DNA of 64,000 bases from CAIWHR01 sp963809965 (GCA_963809965.1 CAWELU010000049.1:1-64000); one strand, 5' to 3'. Positions 1 to 9,710 are shown, numbered from the stretch's first letter. The notes: generated by a model not told the origin, from the sequence alone. Program-made: numbers and translations.

Positions 1-9
1 CCGGTTAAA
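1..9. repeat. Left inverted repeat of the IS (partial)
   Basis: CCGGTTAAA at the window edge is the perfect inverted partner of 1304-1312. It overlaps the transposase stop codon, which is common in this family. The outer part of the repeat is outside the window. Confidence 0.65.
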
Positions 10-1176
10 CCCCGAGCAGATTCAACTGGTTGGGATCGACGAGGTTGTTTGAGGGATGAGCATTTTCGGTAAGGGCCTGTTGCAGCGGCATTTTTTCGAA
101 GATCGATCACTGAGAGAATCTGTAGCAGCGTGTAGAGCGAGGCATCGAGTTGAAGCTCTTTCTTGACGATGGCGATGAGCACGTAGGTGGCCACGGCGCA
201 CCACACCTGCGTCTTCACCGCGTTCTCGCTGTTGCCCAAGAAATGCTTGATGCGCAGGTGCTGCTTGATCCACTTGAAGAACAGCTCGACTTGCCAGCGG
301 CTCTTGTACAACGCGGCGATGGTAAGCGCCGGCAATGCCGTGTTGTTGGTCAGGAAGACGAGCGTCTTGCCCGACTCGGGGTCCTTGAATCGAATGCGCC
401 GCAGATGCTCGGGATATTTCTTGGCCGAGTAGTAGCCGTTGAGCATCACGCGCTGATCGCAGAGCACACCCGTGGTGCGATCGGTGGTCGCCGAGTACAC
501 GCGCCGTGCGTCCATCGGCGACTTGGCACGGGTGACGAAGAAGGCGCCGGCCTGATGCAGCGTGTACAAGCGCGCGAAGTCCGGAATAGCCGCGATCCAT
601 CACGTAGAACGCGCCGGCCTCCAAGGCCAGCATGTCCAGCACGTTCACGTCGTGCAGCTTGCCGTCGCTGATGTGGATGAAGGCGGGAATCGCGCCGCGC
701 AGGTCCAGCAGCGTGTGCAGCTTGATGGCGGCCTTGGTCGAGCGAAACGGCGCCCAATCGAACAGGCTCAGGCACAGATCGATGGTGCTGGAGTCCAGCG
801 CGTAGACGGTGTTGTCCAACTCGACGCCGAGCGAGTCGTTGGCGTAGAGCTTGCGCGCGCGCCGGATCAGCACCGCGGCCAGGTCGGCCCAGATGTGCCA
901 GTCGCGCAGTTCGTTGGCATCGGCCAGCGTGGAGCGCCTGACCGCCGAGCGAAAGCCCATCGCGTAGAGCTTGGCCGCATTGGCCGACAGGCTCGCCTCG
1001 ATGTCGCGCAGGCTCTCGCGCCAGGTCAGCTGCGCGAAGGCCATCGCGCGGAACTGCTCGGCGCACGACAGCGTGCGCGCACCGGCGTTGCCCGCGTAGC
1101 GTTGCACGATGCGGGCGAAGCTGGTCCACGGCACGAACTCCATGACTTGGGCGAACAAAGTCTTGCCGACATGCAT
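5..1176 (-). CDS. IS4-family DDE transposase (two +1 frameshifts)
   Basis: The protein begins MHVGKTLFAQVMEF and carries the DUF4372-type N-terminal domain followed by the IS4 DDE catalytic domain. The DSSTIDLCLSLFDWA stretch holds the first catalytic Asp, and the second Asp is in YVMDRGY. The part carrying the catalytic Glu (SRWQVELFFKWIKQHLRIK) is read in the next frame. Two frameshifts, near 580 and near 110, are each repaired by deleting one G after a C (TCC-G-GAC and ATC-G-ATC). The repaired product ends at the TAA at 5-7 with a normal IS4 tail (DPNQLNLLGV). The upstream ATG at 1182 is in frame, but homologues start at the second Met. Because the frameshifts match the error pattern seen in essential genes of this window, the gene may be intact in the organism. 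Confidence 0.85.
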
Positions 1177-1303
1177 GCGCACTCCTCGGGGCGGTCAACC
1201 CGGGGAAACTACGCCATTCTTGGCAAACGAAGTTCAAATCGGCACCAAACGAAATCGGCCTGCAACCCGCGCCAGTGCTTGATCTCCGGCTCGGCACAGG
1301 TCA

Positions 1304-1312
1304 TTTAACCGG
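1304..1312. repeat. Right inverted repeat of the IS
   Basis: TTTAACCGG is the exact inverted complement of the first nine bases of the window. It lies about 130 bases upstream of the transposase start and abuts the truncated toxin gene. Confidence 0.65.
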
Positions 1313-1321
1313 ACAGTAGTG

Positions 1322-1396
1322 AAAGCGGATATGCGCTTAATCCGTGAACGATTGAAAATTGCCGAAAAATTCGCAAAGGACTTGCGTGATGAATAA
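1322..1396 (+). pseudogene. 3' stump of a HigB/RelE-like toxin gene
   Basis: An open frame with no start of its own reads KADMRLIRERLKIAEKFAKD and ends in RDE-stop at 1394-1396. This charged helical tail resembles the C-terminus of HigB/Gp49-type phage-derived toxins, which sit directly upstream of this antitoxin class. It overlaps the antitoxin start by a few bases, as in real toxin-antitoxin operons. Everything 5' of it is replaced by the IS, so the toxin is destroyed. The family assignment rests on this short tail plus gene order. Confidence 0.55.
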
Positions 1397-1721
1397 ACGA
1401 ATGATTGATGGCGTGGAAGTCGAAGTCGGCAGCGGAAATGTCTTTGCCGATCTTGCCATGCCCAATGCCGACAAATTGCTCATCAAGTCGAATCTTATGA
1501 TCAAGCTCGCCAAGGCCATCCGGCATCTCGGTTTGTCTCAGGAAGAAGCAGGGCGACGTATGGGCTTGCCTCAACCCAAGGTTTCTGCTTTGCTGCGCGG
1601 CGACTTTGCCAACGTATCCGAGCGCAAATTGATGGAATGCTTGACACGGCTTGGGTACGACATCGAGATCAAGGTTAAGCGGTCTCGTCATCCCCTCGGT
1701 CGCCTAAAGCTCGCTGCTTAA
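1389..1721 (+). CDS. XRE-family HTH antitoxin, orphaned by the IS
   Basis: This 110-residue protein belongs to the XRE/HigA-like antitoxin group whose members start MNKRMIDGVEVEVGSGNVFAD. The helix-turn-helix lies around residues 40-75 (LSQEEAGRRMGLPQPKVSAL). I chose the ATG at 1389 because homologues begin there and an AAAGGA ribosome site precedes it; a TTG/ATG at 1359 would add ten unlikely residues. It should repress its own operon and neutralise the cognate RelE-like toxin, but the toxin gene just upstream is cut by the IS and only its tail remains. Its promoter was presumably also lost, so expression would depend on the IS or on weak new signals. Confidence 0.8.
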   Translation: MNKRMIDGVEVEVGSGNVFADLAMPNADKLLIKSNLMIKLAKAIRHLGLSQEEAGRRMGLPQPKVSALLRGDFANVSERKLMECLTRLGYDIEIKVKRSRHPLGRLKLAA

Positions 1722-1816
1722 CCTGTGGCGGCGAAGGCGCGGGAATGCCGTTCCCGCCGCCTGTACCGCGTAGTCAGCGCGGCGCGATATGCGGCCGCCG
1801 GCGGTGCATTGGCGCC

Positions 1817-1861
1817 GACGAGCCCGAACAGCAGCAGCGGCAGGTTCCCCTTCGCGGCGCC
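1817..1861 (-). pseudogene. Possible fragment of a TerC-like membrane protein gene
   Basis: Directly after the sucD stop, a 15-codon stretch in another frame reads GAAKGNLPLLLFGLV, very close to an internal motif of TerC/YjbE-type membrane proteins, which often follow sucD in Betaproteobacteria. The similarity stops abruptly after the Val. The rest of the gene is absent, replaced by about 95 bases of non-coding sequence and then the convergent antitoxin. I read it as debris of a deletion linked to the mobile DNA next door. The piece is short, so this is tentative. Confidence 0.35.
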
Positions 1862-1863
1862 CG

Positions 1864-2739
1864 CTAGAGCACCGATCGCAGCAGCTTCCCCATTTCGGCG
1901 GGGTTGCGCGTCACCTTGATCCCGCACTCCTCCATCACCGCGAGCTTCTCCTGCGCCGTGCCCTTGCCGCCGGAAATGATGGCGCCGGCGTGGCCCATGC
2001 GCTTGCCCGGCGGCGCCGTGACGCCCGCGATGAAGCCGACGATCGGCTTCTTCATGTTCTCCTTCGCCCAGCGCGCGGCGGCTTCCTCGTCGGTGCCGCC
2101 GATCTCGCCGATCATCACGACCGCGTCGGTATCCGGGTCGTCGTTGAACAGGCGCAGCACGTCGATGTGCTTGAGACCGTTGACCGGATCGCCGCCGATG
2201 CCGACCGCGCTCGACTGGCCGAGACCGAGGTCGGTCAGCTGTCCCACCGCCTCGTAGGTGAGCGTGCCCGAGCGCGACACGACGCCGATCCGGCCTTTCA
2301 TGTGGATGTGGCCGGGCATGATGCCGATCTTGAGCTCGTCGGGCGTGATCACGCCGGGGCAGTTCGGGCCGAGCAGCAGCGTCTTCTTCCCTTGCATCCG
2401 GTAGCGTGTGCGGATCATGTCGCGCACCGGAATGCCCTCCGTGATGCACACGACGAGGTCGAGCCCCGCGTCCACCGCTTCGTCGATCGCGGCCCCCGCG
2501 AACGGCGGCGGCACATAGATGACGCTGACGGTGGCCCCGGTGGCCTGTTTCGCGTCTTTCACGGTCGCGTAGATCGGGATGCCTTCGAAGTCCTCGCCCG
2601 CCTTCTTCGGGTTGACGCCGGCGACGAAACACGCCTTCCCGTTCGCGTAATCGCGGCACATCCGCGTGTGGAACTGGCCGGTCTTGCCGGTGATCCCCTG
2701 CGTGATCACCTTGGTGTGCCGGTCGATCAGGATGCTCAT
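1864..2739 (-). CDS. sucD: Succinyl-CoA ligase, alpha subunit
   Basis: SucD (291 aa, normal length) forms, with SucC, the cytoplasmic TCA-cycle enzyme converting succinyl-CoA plus NDP and phosphate to succinate, NTP and CoA. The N-terminal CoA-binding Rossmann domain (ITQGITGKTGQFHT near residues 12-25) is followed by the ligase domain with LLGPNCPGVITP and the phosphorylated histidine in GHAGAIISGG (His250). It lies 12 bases downstream of sucC and is surely cotranscribed with it. No frameshift is present. Confidence 0.97.
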   Translation of the reverse strand: MSILIDRHTKVITQGITGKTGQFHTRMCRDYANGKACFVAGVNPKKAGEDFEGIPIYATVKDAKQATGATVSVIYVPPPFAGAAIDEAVDAGLDLVVCITEGIPVRDMIRTRYRMQGKKTLLLGPNCPGVITPDELKIGIMPGHIHMKGRIGVVSRSGTLTYEAVGQLTDLGLGQSSAVGIGGDPVNGLKHIDVLRLFNDDPDTDAVVMIGEIGGTDEEAAARWAKENMKKPIVGFIAGVTAPPGKRMGHAGAIISGGKGTAQEKLAVMEECGIKVTRNPAEMGKLLRSVL

Positions 2740-2751
2740 GGCGACGGTCCC

Positions 2752-3919
2752 CTATTTTCCCGCTACCGCGGCAACGATCTTCTGTGCGGCGTCGGCCATG
2801 TTGTCGGCGGCGATGATCGGCAATCCGGAGTCCTTCAGGATCTGCCGGCCGATGTCCTCGTTGGTGCCCTTCATCCGCACGACCAGCGGCACCGACAGGT
2901 GGGTTTCCTTCGCGGCGGCGACGATGCCGTTGGCGATCGTGTCGCATTGCATGATGCCCCCGAAGATGTTGACGAGGATGCCCTTCACCTTCGGGTTGCC
3001 GAGCATGATCTTGAACGCTTCGGTGACCTTCTCGGTGGTGGCGCCGCCACCGACGTCGAGAAAGTTCGCCGGCTCCGCCCCGAACAGCTTGATCGTGTCC
3101 ATCGTCGCCATGGCGAGGCCGGCGCCGTTGACGAGACAGCCGATGTTGCCGTCGAGCGAAATGTACGAGAGGTCGTATTTCGACGCCTCGACCTCGGCCG
3201 GGTCCTCCTCGTCCAGATCGCGCATCTCGACGATCTCCGGATGCCGGAAGAGCCCGTTCGAGTCGAAGTTCAACTTCGCGTCCAGCGCGACCACGCGTCC
3301 GTCGCCGGTGACGATCAGCGGATTGATCTCCGCGAGCGACGCGTCGGTCTCGTCGAACGCGCGATAGAGCCCCTGCAGCACGGCACGGCCCTGTGGCAGG
3401 CTCGCGTCGGGGATGCCGATCTTGCGCGCGACGTCGTCCGCTTCGGCATCGGTGAGCCCGCGCGCGGGATCGATGAACACCTTGTGGATCTTCTCCGGCG
3501 TCTTCGCGGCGACTTCCTCGATGTCCATGCCGCCTTCCGAGCTCGCCATCAGACACACGCGCTGCGTGGCGCGGTCGACCACCATGCCGACATAGAGCTC
3601 CTTCCGGATGTCCGCGCCCTCCTCGATCAGCAGCCGGCGCACTTTCTGCCCGGCGGGTCCGGTCTGATGCGTGACGAGCTGCATGCCGAGGATCTTGCCG
3701 GCGAGATCGCGCACTTCGTCGATCGAGCGCGCGAGCTTGACGCCGCCGCCCTTGCCGCGCCCGCCGGCGTGGATCTGGGCCTTGACGACCCAGACCGGAC
3801 CGCCGAGCGAGCGTGCCGCCGTCGACCGCCTCGTCGACGGAGAACGCGGGAATCCCGCGCGGGGTCGGCAGGCCGAAGCGGCGGAAGATTTCCTTGCCCT
3901 GATACTCGTGGATCTTCAC
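2752..3919 (-). CDS. sucC: Succinyl-CoA ligase, beta subunit (one +1 frameshift)
   Basis: SucC supplies the ATP-grasp and nucleotide-specificity part of succinyl-CoA ligase. The gene starts at GTG 3919 (VKIHEYQGKEIFRRFGLPTP), with GGGGAG as ribosome site. Residues 1-34 are in one frame and the remainder (RDLAGKILGMQLVTHQTGPA onward, with the phosphate-loop region GGIMQCDTIANGIV) is in the next. Deleting one G after GAC near 3820 joins them into a 388-residue protein of normal length. The start codon overlaps the stop of the DUF2889 gene as GTGA. A non-functional sucC is unlikely in an aerobic betaproteobacterium, so I treat the shift as a sequence error. Confidence 0.93.
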
Positions 3920-4471
3920 GGCTTCTCCCCTTTCATCCCCGTCGCGATACCACTTCGGATAATACTGCCGGACGGTATCCGACGTGGTCGCGAGCGCGTG
4001 ACAGTGGTCGAGCTGGAACGGCTTGCCCTCGCCTTCGTCTTCGCGCTGCAGGCCCGCGAAAGTCTGGATCGCGGCCGTCGGGAGCGAGCCGAGCACTTCG
4101 GTCAGGTGCGTGCAACCCTTCACGCCCCCCATCGTTTCGTGCAGACGCTTGCGAAAGCCGTTGATCAGGTTCGCGCCGACGAGCGCTCCATAGGCAGGCT
4201 CGATGCGATCGCAGGCGCCCGGATAGGGCATCCCGTCCGTTCTCACTTCGATCGCGTGCACGGCAAAAGCGCGGTCGATGGTCACGCGCACCCACATGTC
4301 GTGCACGGCTTCGCGCGCCGGTCGCACCCCGGTCAGCAGCTCGAAGTCGTGGTCCTTGGCGTCGACGAGGTGGGCCTCGATGTCGAACAGGCCGTCGTCC
4401 CGCCGAAAGCCTTCGAACTCGAGGTGCCGCACGTGCAGGCGCGTGCGCGGGACGGGACTGGGTAGCGGCAT
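3916..4471 (-). CDS. DUF2889 protein (one likely +1 frameshift at its end)
   Basis: The protein begins MPLPSPVPRTRLHVRHLEFE and matches the DUF2889 family, whose function is unknown. Conserved features include MWVRVTIDRAFAVHAIEVRT and the Cys/His-containing GVKGCTHLTEVLG. As written the frame runs straight into sucC without a stop. Deleting one G after GAC near 3944 gives an ending KWYRDGMKGEKP with a TGA overlapping the sucC GTG, which is far more plausible than a fusion. It heads the sucCD unit. Confidence 0.75.
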
Positions 4472-4626
4472 CGGACGCGGGACGGGGAAAGATCGCAGCG
4501 ATCGGCGGCCGGGCCGCTGGGCCGGAAGTGGCTACAATACGCGACGGAACGCGCATTCTAAGCTGCCGCGCCGCCGCGCCGCAACCGACGGCGCCGGAGC
4601 GCGGCGCACGCCCAAGGCTCGCATCG

Positions 4627-6109
4627 ATGTCCTTCATCCTCGCGCTCGACCAGGGGACCACCAGCTCGCGCGCGCTCGTCTTCGATCGCGCCGGAACGGT
4701 GCGCGCCGTCGCGCAGCAGGAGTTCCGGCAGATCTTTCCGCAGCCCGGCTGGGTCGAGCACGATGCGACCGAGATCTGGGCAACGCAGTCGGGCGTGCTC
4801 TACGAAGCGCTGGCCAAGGCCGGCCTCGGCGCGCGCGACATCGCGGCGATCGGCATCACCAACCAGCGCGAGACGACCGTCCTGTGGGATCGCGCCACCG
4901 GCCGGCCGGTCGCCAACGCGATCGTCTGGCAGGACCGCCGCACGGCGCCGCAGTGCGACGAATTGCGTGCGGCCGGCCACGCCGAGCTGATCGCGCGGAA
5001 AACCGGTCTCGTCATCGACGCCTATTTTTCCGGCACCAAGCTCAAGTGGCTGCTCGACCACGGCAAGGGACTGCGCGCCCGGGCGGCACGGGGCGAGCTC
5101 GCCTTCGGCACCATCGACAGCTGGCTCGTCTGGAACCTGACCGGCGGCGCGGCGCACGTGACCGATCCGTCGAATGCGAGCCGGACGTTGCTGTTCGACA
5201 TCCGAACCGGCGCGTGGGACGACGAATTGCTCGCGCTGTTCGACATCCCGCGCGCGGTGCTGCCGCGCGTCGTGCCCTCGTCGGGCGTCTGCGCCGACGC
5301 CGAGATCGCCGGCATCCGCGTGCCGGTGGCGGGCATCGCCGGCGACCAGCAGGCGGCGCTGTTCGGGCAGGCCTGCCACACCCCCGGGCTCGCGAAGAAC
5401 ACCTATGGCACCGGCTGCTTCCTGCTGCTGAATACCGGCGGGCAGGCCGTCGCCTCGACCAACAACCTGCTGACGACGGTCGCCTGGCAGCGCGACGGCC
5501 GGATCGACTATGCGCTCGAGGGCAGCGTGTTCATCGGCGGCGCCGTCGTGCAGTGGCTGCGCGACGGGTTGAAGATCATCCGCTCGGCCGCGCGAAATCG
5601 AGGCGCTGGCAGCGAGCGTGCCGGACAACGGCGGCGTCTATCTCGTTCCCGCGTTCGCCGGCCTCGGCGCGCCGCACTGGGATGCCTATGCGCGCGGCGC
5701 GATGTTCGGGCTGACGCGCGGAGCGACCGCCGGCGCACATCGCCCGCGCGGCGCTCGAGGCGATCGCCTTCCAGAGCGCGGACGTGCTGGCGGCGATGCA
5801 GCGCGATGCCGGGATCACGCTGACGCGAGTTGCGCGTCGACGGCGGCGCCGCCGCGAACAACCTGCTGATGCAGTTCCAGGCGGACGTGCTCGGGGTGCC
5901 CGGTCGTGCGCCCCAAGGTGCTGGAGACCACGGCGCTCGGTGCCGGCTATCTTGCCGGCCTCGCGGTCGGCTACTGGAGCGATGCGGCCGACGTCGCCGC
6001 GAACCGGCAGATCGACCGCGTCTTCGAGCCCGCGATGTCCCGCGATCGCGCCGCGGAGCTGCACGCGGGGTGGGAGAAGGCGGTCGCCCGCGCCAAGGGC
6101 TGGGCGTAA
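4627..6109 (+). CDS. glpK: Glycerol kinase (four +1 frameshifts)
   Basis: GlpK phosphorylates glycerol to sn-glycerol-3-phosphate in the cytoplasm. The N-terminal FGGY domain (MSFILALDQGTTSSRALVFD, then NQRETTVLWDRATGRPVANAIVWQD in two blocks) and the C-terminal domain with GIAGDQQAALFGQ are intact to about residue 322. The last third is broken at about 5592, 5740, 5827 and 5905. Each break is repaired by removing one G after a C, restoring VPAFAGLGAPHWD, RVDGGAAANNLLMQFQAD and the C-terminus at 6109. The repaired length (about 493 aa) is normal. It opens a glycerol/glycerol-phosphate cluster with ugpQ and ugpBAEC. Confidence 0.92.
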
Positions 6110-6155
6110 TCCTCGGAAGCTCTCGTTCCCGAATCCCCCGACAACAGACCGATCG

Positions 6156-7370
6156 ATGACCATTCGCCGCCACGACTGGCGCACGCCAACCGTCGTGCTG
6201 GTCGCGACCGGCCTGATGCTTTCGCTGTCGATGGGCGTTCGGCACGGCTTCGGGTTGTTCCTGCAGCCGATGAGCGCGGACCTTCACTGGGGCCGCGAGA
6301 CCTTCGCCCTGGCGATGGCTGTACAGAACCTGATGTGGGGTGCGGCGACGCCCTTCGCGGGAATGTTTGCCGACCGTTTCGGCAGCCACCGGGTTGCGTT
6401 CGTCTGCGCGATCCTCTACGTCGCCGGGCTCGCGACAATGGCGCACGCCAGCACGCCGCTGACGCTGGTGTTGACCGCGGGCGTGCTGATCGGCACCGGT
6501 CTCGCCGGGCTGTCGTTCTCGATCGTCGCCGGGGTGCTGGGCCGCAAGTATCCACCGGAGAAGCGCAGCATGGCGCTCGGCATCTCGGCGGCGGCGGGAT
6601 CGTTCGGCCAGTTCGCGATGTTGCCGGTCACGCAATGGCTGTTGTCGGACCTCGGCTGGTACGGCGCGCTGCTGGCGCTCGCCGGCATCGCCCTCGCGAT
6701 GATTCCCCTGTCCGCCGCGATCTACGAGAAGCATCTGTCCACCGCGCACGCCTTCCAGCAATCGGCGGGTGCGGCAATGCGCGAGGCGTTCGGCCATCGC
6801 GGGTACGTCCTGCTGACGGTCGGATTCTTCGTCTGCGGCTTCCAGCTCGTGTTCGTCGGCGTGCACCTGCCGGCCTATCTCGCCGACAAGGGCATGCCGC
6901 CGCATGTGGCGGTGACCGCGCTCGCGTTAGTCGGCCTGTTCAACATCGTGGGCACCTACGCGACCGGATGGCTCGGCAGCCGGATGCCGAAGCGCTACAT
7001 CCTCTCCGCCATCTACTTCGGCCGCGCCGTCGTGTTCGCCCTGTTCTTCCTGCTGCCGCTCTCGCCGCTCAGCGTATACGCATTCGCCATCGCGCTCGGC
7101 CTGCTGTGGCTGTCGACCGTGCCCCCGACCAATGCCATCGTCGCGCAGATATTCGGGGTGCGGTACCTCGCGATGCTCTCGGGCGTCACATTCTTCAGCC
7201 ACCAGGTCGGCAGCTTCCTCGGCGCGTGGCTCGGAGGCCGGTTCTACGATCTCAACGGCAGCTACGATGTCATCTGGTGGCTGTCGATCGCGCTCGGCGT
7301 CGTTGCCGGGCTCATCAACCTGCCGATCGACGAGCGGGAGATCAAGCGGCCGGCCGTGCAGGCGGCATGA
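6156..7370 (+). CDS. MFS transporter, oxalate/formate-antiporter-like
   Basis: This 404-residue protein has about twelve membrane segments and the major-facilitator pattern: GMFADRFGSHRVAF in the loop between segments 2 and 3, and a central loop near residues 195-215. The N-terminus (LSLSMGVRHGFGLFLQPMSADLHWGR) is typical of the OxlT/monocarboxylate-like branch. The substrate cannot be told from sequence. It lies 46 bases after glpK on the same strand, so a glycerol-linked metabolite is possible but unproven. Confidence 0.8.
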   Translation: MTIRRHDWRTPTVVLVATGLMLSLSMGVRHGFGLFLQPMSADLHWGRETFALAMAVQNLMWGAATPFAGMFADRFGSHRVAFVCAILYVAGLATMAHASTPLTLVLTAGVLIGTGLAGLSFSIVAGVLGRKYPPEKRSMALGISAAAGSFGQFAMLPVTQWLLSDLGWYGALLALAGIALAMIPLSAAIYEKHLSTAHAFQQSAGAAMREAFGHRGYVLLTVGFFVCGFQLVFVGVHLPAYLADKGMPPHVAVTALALVGLFNIVGTYATGWLGSRMPKRYILSAIYFGRAVVFALFFLLPLSPLSVYAFAIALGLLWLSTVPPTNAIVAQIFGVRYLAMLSGVTFFSHQVGSFLGAWLGGRFYDLNGSYDVIWWLSIALGVVAGLINLPIDEREIKRPAVQAA

Positions 7371-7449
7371 CACCGAGATCGAGGTTGACGTTCCCCTACC
7401 GTGCGTCGCGCGTTCGAGGCCGGCGCGGGATGGGGTGTTTCTGACCCGG

Positions 7450-8223
7450 CTAGAGCGCCGGCGCCGGGGGAAGCGAATCGGCCGCGATGTGGTCGACAGC
7501 GTCGGTGATGACGCCGTCCACGCCCCAGTCGACGAGCTCGGCGACCCGAGCGGGGTCGTTGGGCGTGTAGCAGAGCACGCGGTAGCCGGCGGCGTGCACC
7601 TTTTCCACGACATCGGCGGAAAGCGCCTCGTGATCGATGTCCAGCGCGACGCACTCGAGCCGGGCGAGCCGCTCGCGCCAATCGGATGGAAGCGTATCGA
7701 GCAGCAGCGCACGCGGCAATCCCGGCACGGCCGCGCGGGCGGAGTCGAGCGCCTCCTCCGAATACGAAGAGAGCAGCGGCGGTACCTCGGCGTCGCGCCA
7801 GAACGTTGCCGCATCGAGGGCGACGGCCGCGCCGGTTTCGCGCTCGCGCCCGGGCATCGGCTTGATCTCGATATTGCACGCCACGCCATGCGCACGGGCC
7901 CAGCGGGCGATCGAGACGAGGGTGGGCAGCGGCTCGCCCGCGTACTTGGCCGAATGCCAGCCGCCGGCATCGACTCGCGACAGCTCGCGCCAGGGGAGCG
8001 CATCTGCACGGCCGCGGCCACTCGTCGTGCGCTCGAGCGTGGCATCGTGCAGCAGAAACGACACGTTGTCCGCGGCGAGCTTCACGTCGAACTCGACCAT
8101 CCGGTAGCCGTGGGCGTGGCCGACGCGCATCGCGGTCAGCGTGTTTTCCGGCGCGAGCTTGCCCGCGCCCCGATGGGCAATCAGCCGAGGATACGGCCAG
8201 ACGTGGGCGATGTTTGCGGTCAT
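7450..8223 (-). CDS. ugpQ: Glycerophosphodiester phosphodiesterase
   Basis: UgpQ (257 aa) hydrolyses glycerophosphodiesters to sn-glycerol-3-phosphate and an alcohol. The TIM-barrel GDPD signature is clear: LIAHRGAGKLAPENTLTA with the catalytic His-Arg, the metal-binding Glu-Asp of VEFDVKLAADN, FLLHDATLERTT with the second His, and NIEIKPMPGRE. There is no signal peptide, so it acts in the cytoplasm on imported diesters. It is divergent from ugpB, with 165 bases between them, and would feed the glycerol-3-phosphate pool together with the importer. Confidence 0.92.
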   Translation of the reverse strand: MTANIAHVWPYPRLIAHRGAGKLAPENTLTAMRVGHAHGYRMVEFDVKLAADNVSFLLHDATLERTTSGRGRADALPWRELSRVDAGGWHSAKYAGEPLPTLVSIARWARAHGVACNIEIKPMPGRERETGAAVALDAATFWRDAEVPPLLSSYSEEALDSARAAVPGLPRALLLDTLPSDWRERLARLECVALDIDHEALSADVVEKVHAAGYRVLCYTPNDPARVAELVDWGVDGVITDAVDHIAADSLPPAPAL

Positions 8224-8388
8224 TTCAGCGGATTGTGCAATGCAGTAGGCGATCGGTTTGCGGTCACCGGAACGGCAGCTTGCGCTCGCCGTCGCTCGCG
8301 AGCGTCATCCCGGTATTTCAAGTTATACTCAATTTCGGTCCCCGGCGGAACTGCGACCCAACATCCGGGAAGATTACAGGAGGGCATC

Positions 8389-9702
8389 ATGCGTTTCAAA
8401 GTCTTTGGCGCCGCATTGTTCATCGCCGGCATCCTGGGCGCCTCGGCCGCACAGGCACAGACCGAAATCCAGTGGTGGCATTCGATGGGCGGCGCCCTGG
8501 GCGAAAAGCTCAACGCACTCGCGACCAAGTTCAACGCGAGCCAGAACGAATACAAGGTGGTGCCCGTGTTCAAGGGCAGCTACCCCGAGTCGATGACCGC
8601 CGCGATCGCGGCCTTCCGGGCGGGTAACGCGCCGCACCTGCTGCAGGTTTTCGAAGTCGGCACCGCGACGATGATGGCGGCCAAGGGCGCCATCGTTCCG
8701 GTGACCAAGGTGATGTCCGACGCGAAGGAACCCTTCAATCCCAAGGTTTACCTGCCGGCGGTCGCCGGCTACTACACCGACAGCAAGGGCAACATGCTGT
8801 CGTTCCCGTTCAACAGCTCGACCGTCGTCTATTACATCAACCGGGACGCCTTCAAGAAGGCGGGCCTCGATCCCGACCAGGTGCCCAAGACGTGGAAGGA
8901 GTTCAACGCGGTCGCGCTGCAGCTGAAGGTGCGGGGGCAGGAATGCGTCTACACGTCCGGCTGGCCCTCCTGGATGCACATCGAGAATTTCAGCGCCTGG
9001 CACAACGTTCCGATCGGCACCAAGGAAAACGGGATGGCCGGCATGGATACGGTATTCACGATCAATTCGCCGCTGCACGTGCGGCATCTGACGATGCTGG
9101 GCGACATGTCGAAAAAGGGGCTCTTCACCTACGCCGGGCGCCAGAACCAGGCGGAAGCCAAGTTCGCCAGCGGCGAATGCGCGATGTTGACCTCGAGCAC
9201 CGGCGCTCAGGCAAACTTCCGCGCGAACGCCAAGTTCGACTGGTCGGTGAACTTCATTCCCTATCACGACGACGTGCCGGGCGCGCCGCAGAATTCGATC
9301 ATCGGCGGCGCTTCGGTGTGGGTGATGTCCGGCAAGAAGCCCAACGACTACAAGGGTGTGGCGAAGTTCTTCGCCTTCCTGTCGAAGCCCGAGATCCAGA
9401 TGGAATGGCACACCGGCACCGGGTATGTCCCGATCACGATGGCCGCCTACGACATGACGCGCAAGTCGGGCTTCTACGAGAAGAATCCCGGCGCCGACGT
9501 CGCCGTGAAGCAACTGACCAACAAGCCGCCCACCGCGAACTCGAAGGGCTTGCGTTTCGGCAATTACGTGCAGGGACGCGAGGTGATCGAGGAGGAAATG
9601 GAAGCGGTGTTCGCCGGCAAGAAGGATGCGAAGACGGCGCTCGACGACGCCGTGAAGCGCGGCAACGAGATCCTGCGGAAGTTCGAGGCCGCCAACAAGT
9701 AG
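8389..9702 (+). CDS. ugpB: Glycerol-3-phosphate ABC importer, binding protein
   Basis: UgpB (437 aa) is the periplasmic receptor for sn-glycerol-3-phosphate and glycerophosphodiesters. It has a signal peptide cleaved after about residue 23 (AAQAQT), and the mature start EIQWWHSMGGALGEKLN is the hallmark of UgpB-type family 1 binding proteins. An AGGAGG ribosome site ends about six bases before the ATG. It is the first gene of ugpBAEC, and a hairpin separates it from ugpA, which fits the need for more binding protein than permease. Confidence 0.95.
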   Translation: MRFKVFGAALFIAGILGASAAQAQTEIQWWHSMGGALGEKLNALATKFNASQNEYKVVPVFKGSYPESMTAAIAAFRAGNAPHLLQVFEVGTATMMAAKGAIVPVTKVMSDAKEPFNPKVYLPAVAGYYTDSKGNMLSFPFNSSTVVYYINRDAFKKAGLDPDQVPKTWKEFNAVALQLKVRGQECVYTSGWPSWMHIENFSAWHNVPIGTKENGMAGMDTVFTINSPLHVRHLTMLGDMSKKGLFTYAGRQNQAEAKFASGECAMLTSSTGAQANFRANAKFDWSVNFIPYHDDVPGAPQNSIIGGASVWVMSGKKPNDYKGVAKFFAFLSKPEIQMEWHTGTGYVPITMAAYDMTRKSGFYEKNPGADVAVKQLTNKPPTANSKGLRFGNYVQGREVIEEEMEAVFAGKKDAKTALDDAVKRGNEILRKFEAANK

Positions 9703-9710
9703 GCATCGGT

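Larger units (their letters stand above)
1..1312 (-). mobile_element. IS4-type insertion sequence, cut by the window edge
   Basis: The element holds one transposase gene on the minus strand. The first nine bases of the window, CCGGTTAAA, are the exact inverted complement of TTTAACCGG at 1304-1312, so these are the inner parts of the terminal inverted repeats. The repeat may run further outward on both sides: the right side continues GACAGTAGTG, while the left side lies outside the window. The right end sits inside a toxin gene whose 3' stump begins within about 10 bases. The exact outer boundary and the target-site duplication cannot be read because the left flank is missing. Confidence 0.8.

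Noticed and set aside
1718..4471. A single long minus-strand protein joining DUF2889 with sucC and more
   Set aside because: It arises from the missing stop caused by an extra G at about 3944 and continues in the wrong frame across sucC and sucD.
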